This document shows, one piece after another, positions 58,939 through 64,000 of a DNA stretch of 64,000 nucleotides. Numbering within the stretch: position 1 is the first letter of the stretch; each line of letters begins with the position of its first letter. This stretch comes from Lateolabrax maculatus (Eukaryota; Chordata; Actinopteri; Acropomatiformes; Lateolabracidae): positions 675,001 through 739,000 of the forward strand of contig CM062218.1 of the NCBI GenBank assembly GCA_031216445.1, given 5' to 3'. The translations under genes were made by a program, and so were the position numbers. The notes under the pieces are model-generated. The model searched no databases and had not been told where the DNA came from. It was given only the letters and a program-made list of their open reading frames with translations.

Positions 58939-59167
58939 TATTTCTGGAAAGTCAGGTTGTTTATGGAAAGTACTGAACCTTTTGGAATGTCTGGACATTT
59001 TTAGACATTTTGGTTAAAATTACAAATTTTGTTTGATTTTTTTTTTTGGAAAGTTTGGATATATTTTGGAAAGTGAGGACAATTTCAGAGACTGGAAACA
59101 TTCTTGGAAGATCGGGGCATTCTTTGAAAAAGTTGGTTCATATTTAGAAAGTGAGGGCATTTTAAAA
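58938..59167. repeat. Degenerate ~20-bp tandem repeat
   Basis: Diverged units near TTTTGGAAAGTGAGGACAT recur about ten times (for example around 58943, 58963, 59046, 59066, 59146). The motif resembles a known fish repeat in which CA tracts adjoin GGAAAGTGAGGACATTTTGG. Confidence 0.65.
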
Positions 59168-61638
59168 TAGATTGCAGCCTTAAGTTCAGTTTAAGTAAAG
59201 ACTCCCAGGTAAAATGTGTTTCAGACTGCTGAATGTCTGACAGTAAATACTATGTTGTATCATAGTATACTTACTATGTTTCTGATAAGAGATCCAGTCA
59301 AGTTTGGAATCTTTTCTCAGTTGTATTTTCAGCGTATCGACAGTTAAATTCCTCCTCTGAGAACAAACAAAACAACAACTTCAAGAGAAAGAAGGTCGTG
59401 GCCGTCTGCCAACGCTCACATCCACTTCCCTGAGAACCAAAGACATAAACACTACCAGCAGCTGGATTGGTGGGATTTGACGGGGTCAAAGGTCGCAGGG
59501 TCAGGCGGGAGGGAATCAGTCAGTAAACAGAAAGAGATCAACACTGACGGGAAGGAAAGGAACCAGGCATGACATTTGTTTTTAGTTCAGATTTATACAA
59601 TACAAGGGATAAAATGATCATAAATCTAACAGCTGAGAAATAAAACCAATACAGTTTCTGTGGTTGTTTTCAGGTACAGGGGAGAAAAAACGAGCTCCAC
59701 AAAGTCCAGTTTAAGTAACAAAACACTGCATAAAGGTTATAATGCTCAGATTTTACGACTCTTCAAAGTTATCACAGTGTTCATGGTAGAAAGTAATCTA
59801 ACAGGAATGTGACCTTGAAAGGAAATCTGTAAACAGAAATTGATTATGACTCAAGCTCAGTGAAAAAATACCGTGACCGTCTGCCCGACCTCCAGTCTGG
59901 ATGTGCTGCAGCAGGAATTAGCTTCTGGTTTAAATCCTCAAACTCTACGATGTCTGTCATAGTGATCTGAAGAAAGAATCATTTCATAAAGACCTGGAGC
60001 ACGTGATGCTGTAGAAGTGGAATGTGGGTCAGGAAACATCAGGCCAAAGCTAGCAGAGCGGTGTGGGATGGCAGCTCGTCGGCCCTCTGCCGGCATGCCG
60101 CTCGGGGTGCGAACCAAACATCAGGATTCAATGCAGATTTAAAAAAGTAAAGCAGAGATTGGTGGATTTTACTTTCTGTTGTTTTTCTATAAAAAAACAC
60201 TAAATGTTGTTGAAAACGTCAGGAGGATTTCTTGGCAAAAGCACTTGAAATTAAATCCTTTAAATACATTCATGGGTTTACAAATACGGGGCCACGGCAG
60301 AGATGGAGGCTCATCTACTTCCACCTACAACTCAGATTCATCTTTACCCATGACCCCCGACAGGCTGCTCCGTCCACGTCAGGGTACAGTGAAAAAATGT
60401 TGATGCACCATTGATGAACTTTTACTCAACTCTTTATTTTTGTCAGGCAATGAAATCTGTGCCGGTAATCTGCTTTTAGAGATATCTCATTTAATTCGAT
60501 ATTACTCTCTGAATATAACATGAGTTTATATGTATTCAGTGTCATGTGACAGGAAGAGCAGCAGTACCGTCTGTTGTTGCCGCCCCTCAGCTCGATCTTA
60601 ATGTGGTCCAATGAAAGTGACTGTAGTCGCCTCTGGACGTGTCCACGGACCGACCTCCAGCAGCTGCACAAGATGAACAGCTGGAATTTCTAGAATTTAA
60701 CATCAGTCCTGTTTTCCCATCAGGGCTCAGAGTTCAGGGTCAAGAGGGTGGCTGGATATCCCAGCATGCACTGCATATCCCAACATTTCCCGTTTCACAC
60801 AGTGTTTTAGACTGGTCTGTAGTGTCAGTCCAGCCTTAATTTAGCTCTAATGCAAACAGTTTCACATAAATAAAGAGCTGAGAGCCAACATGGGTGAGGA
60901 TTTGCTGTGGAGTGAGTAATGACAACAGGGAGTGTTTATAGAGCGCAGTAACCACAGTAATACACAGCACTGATGGCATCCTCACTTATTTTTGACCTGA
61001 GCCTGACTGACAAGTTAGAAGTTCTGCCCAGAGGTCTCTCACACACAACTCATTTTCTAGCTTGTAGGGCACCATAGAGGGCCCTGCATCGTGTTTTCTT
61101 CCCACATTGGGCCACTATAAAGGGCACTTTCTCGTGTTTTTATTGATCATTTTTCTTTTGTTACTCAACTCAGCTTCATCAAAGATTCCCTTAAACAATT
61201 TTAAATCCTCCACACTCACACGACATCTTTTGGATTTAACTTTACTGACTGCACACAGCACTGCAGAAGTCCTGACCTCACCGCTCGCTTACGACCTCCG
61301 ACCTTTAAACAAACCCAGGTGAGTCCTGAATGTGGACAGGTCAGCCTCGAGTGTTACTGGGATTCGTGAATTTTAACTGTGATGCTTTTCATAACTGTAG
61401 TACGTTAAGAACCACACGGCTTTGTGCAACAGAGGAATTCAGATGTCTTATTTTAAAGTTACACAGCTGCAGAATCGGCTCTCATCAGGTGATGTGACCT
61501 CAGCTTTGTTCTCAGTGCTTCTGCACAGTTTCTGTATCTGATAACTTCACACTTTCCTTGTTGACCATCAGGATGTTTTCATGGCTGCGTGACTCAGCAG
61601 GTCTGTTTTGGTGTTTTGATCCCATCAAATCTCTGAAG

Positions 61639-61642
<4 letters not shown>
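59168..61642. other. Intergenic stretch, no gene recognised
   Basis: A GGGCCACTATAAAGGGCACTT block near 61109 repeats in diverged form just before (61068), pointing to repetitive DNA. Nothing else is supported. Confidence 0.45.

Positions 61643-61679
<37 letters not shown>
61643..61679. repeat. (TC)n microsatellite
   Basis: Pure TC tract of about 18 units. Confidence 0.96.
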
Positions 61680-61681
<2 letters not shown>

Positions 61682-61873
61682 GGTCTAAACCGGTGATTAC
61701 TGAAGGGCAGGAAAGAAACGAGGCCGAGCTCCATCCCTGATGTTCATCTGGCAGAGAGAGGGAGACTTGATGTGAGTGAGGGGGAGGAGGAAGCTGCAGG
61801 AGCGCTGCTCTCTTCATTAAAACCATATTTAGCTTCACCTGTGGGTTGCTCCTTCATTAGTATGCAGGAGGCC

Positions 61874-61876
<3 letters not shown>

Positions 61877-61921
<45 letters not shown>
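61877..61921. repeat. (TG)n microsatellite
   Basis: Uninterrupted TG tract of about 22 units. Confidence 0.96.
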
Positions 61922-61922
<1 letters not shown>

Positions 61923-64000
61923 ACAAAGGTGAAGCCAGCCAATAAGAGGCCAGCTGAAAGGAATTACCACAGAGAATAGTCTGTTAAATTAAAGTCCAGT
62001 CTTTTCATTTTTAAACATCAGTTGGGATATAGGATACTGAGAGCGCTTCACTAACAGAAACACTCCGCCCACCTCAGAGCAAACATTTTGTTCTGGAGAC
62101 AGAAACTTCCCGAACAGGATTAACAGTGGATGAAAATGTGACGTGGAGTTCATGCGACGAGCAGGAAGCAGAGATCTGATCTGTTTCCTTGTACTGAATA
62201 TTTATTTACAGTGACTTTAAAAACTGATAACATCTCAGTCTGCGTCTTTCTGTTCTCGTCGCCTAATTTAATATTTACAGTGGAGATAATAACCTGAGAT
62301 GACTGCAGTCATTGTGTTTGTGTGCTCAGCTCCTTATCTGTAATTGTTCCATTTAAACTGTGGCTGACACTGAAAAGGGAATTCTTAACACTTATATTAC
62401 ATCACACATATCATTTAGCCTCCAGTTCAGCTGTGGAAAATCATTTTATGTCTTAAAACCAAGAAGAAATTCTGCCAGTAAGGAAAATATTTGTTATAAA
62501 TTACTGTCAGGACCTTCAGAGAAAGACGGAAGAAGTTAGTGACCATAATATATTTATTTATTCATTTTATTTCATTTTCATTGTCGCTGTCCATGCAGTC
62601 TTTTCCTAGGAAAATAATTATTAATTTAAGAACCAGTTGAATAATTAGCACTGTCACAAACACACTGGACACTTGATTTCATTCATTTCTGTGCCTAAAA
62701 GTAAACATTTGATTGAAACTGATCGTCACATTTGATCTGTTGTGTGATAAAAACCAGAGCAGGAATGGAAAATCAGCCCGGAGAGGAAGGCTGAAAGAAT
62801 CTCTAACTTAATTTAAATGATTATGTGGGTTTGTTGAAATAGCAGTAATTTGTGTGGAGCCTCGGCAGCGTCAGTTGAAGGTGATTTAATTCCCTCCTGT
62901 TGGTTTTAATTTTCTCCTCAGCAGAACAAACATCTGCATATCAAAGACGTTTGCTGACCTGATTCTCTGATGAAGAAGAGCGAACTGTCCTTCAGCTCAA
63001 ACTCTCAAACTAAATTAACTAACAAACTCACATTCCCCCTTTCAGTCTTTTTCACTTTTAGACTCTGCTGTGAAAGGAGATTATTTTGCACATCTCCACT
63101 GGTTTGGTGGAGGTTTTGTAACTCTGGTTGTGAATGTCTTTAGGTCGACCGAAGTTAGTGTCGGTGAGCAGGAAGAATATCTGCTGTTGTCTTCCTGTCT
63201 TCTTCCAGTAGTCGCTGTTGGTGTCTTTCAGACATGAACACCATGTCTCCCTAATCTTAACCAAGTGGCTTTTGTGCCTAGAAATAACTTTAGTAACTTT
63301 ATGCATTTAACAATCTGAGAAGGCTCTGCGGAGGCAATTGACAAATTATATATTTGGCCGTTTAATTTGGAGACTATTCAGATATTTTTGCCAAAATCTG
63401 CACCAGATTCCAGCAGGAACCAAGGATTTTGGCATCTGTGCTTCTGTCATAAATTTGGCCCTTAAAAAGACTGTGAAGTAAATCATCTAACTCACAGTGA
63501 GACCTTCAACCCCAGCGTCTAATCGCTCAAGACTTGTTCATTTCTGGGTTCAAGTTATTCATTTGTTATACAAAATAATCCTAGTAACAGATAGATGGAC
63601 CAGACCCCGTGTCGGACCTCATCGAGCTGCATACTTTTTCTTCCTCTCGTGGCTTGTTAGAGGGGGAAACTGGCCTATTTTTACCCGACACTTAAAATAC
63701 CAACATTCATTAGTGAGTGGCAGCACAGAAGTGACAGTATATATATGTGTGGACCAAAAAAGGGTCAATAAGAGTGAGAGCCTGTGGTGGATTATTATAA
63801 ACCTGTAAGAAAAAGTTTAGTTGTTAGTTGGGAATGTCAGAATATAAGTTTTGTAGAAAAGCTCTGACAGAAAGGATATCTTTTTGTGAACATTTTGAAT
63901 AAAGATTTGAAGCACTCAAAGTTCCCACACTGTATGTGACAGTGAAGTGACACATGCACACACAAGTTCAGGTTACAAATATGAATAATTTTGCTTTTAG
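61922..64000. other. Right-edge intergenic stretch, nothing recognised
   Basis: AT-rich DNA with no gene, RNA or repeat I can name. A 103-codon open frame at 63497-63808 has no domain or family resemblance. Confidence 0.45.

Noticed and set aside
61107..61322. 71-codon frame with an apparent signal peptide
   Set aside because: Starts at TTG, not ATG, inside repeat-like GGGCACTT sequence; the hydrophobic run comes from a T-rich stretch.

Overview
The window looks like teleost fish nuclear DNA, probably a spiny-rayed (percomorph-type) fish. The grounds are very dense (CA)n/(TG)n microsatellites, an L2-type LINE with the TTGAC-repeat 3' tail common in fish, several dispersed repeats I recognise from teleost genomes, a fish TLR11-subfamily Toll-like receptor gene, and a finTRIM-like TRIM gene. 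The species call is inference. Most of the 64 kb is non-coding and repeat-rich.

Layout. 1-1861: 3' part of a decayed L2-type LINE on the + strand. 1862-25288: no gene recognised; microsatellites, minisatellites (12-bp units at 5663, 17-bp at 6529, 10-bp at 10771, about 33-bp at 23321, about 22-bp at 24345), dispersed repeats, and two striking perfect inverted repeats (7116-7164 and 18140-18181). 25289-29357: a three-exon Toll-like receptor gene (+ strand). Exon 1 holds the ectodomain, membrane segment and start of TIR; two small exons complete TIR; predicted protein 963 aa. 29360-34940: intergenic, with a tRNA-derived SINE head. 34982-36637: an intronless TRIM E3-ligase-like gene (+), RING, B-boxes, coiled coil and PRY-SPRY, 551 aa, with an ISRE-like motif just upstream of its ATG and a poly(A) signal at 37228. 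37639-64000: no further gene recognised; repeats include a near-identical 206-bp segment at 37639 and 49824, a hAT-like end, a Tc1/mariner-like fragment, a second L2 fragment at 54728, and many microsatellites.

The two convincing genes lie on the same strand about 5.7 kb apart, and both belong to innate-immunity families: a pattern receptor that would signal through a TIR adaptor, and a TRIM ubiquitin ligase of a type often induced by interferon or virus. A shared function is not shown by the sequence; the proximity may be chance. No rRNA, functional tRNA, CRISPR array or intact transposase gene was seen. I did not find a clear new biological system; the strongest unusual signals are the 9-bp-phased palindrome at 7116, the RFX-motif-like minisatellite at 23321, the composite repeat pair, and the repeats flanking the TRIM gene.
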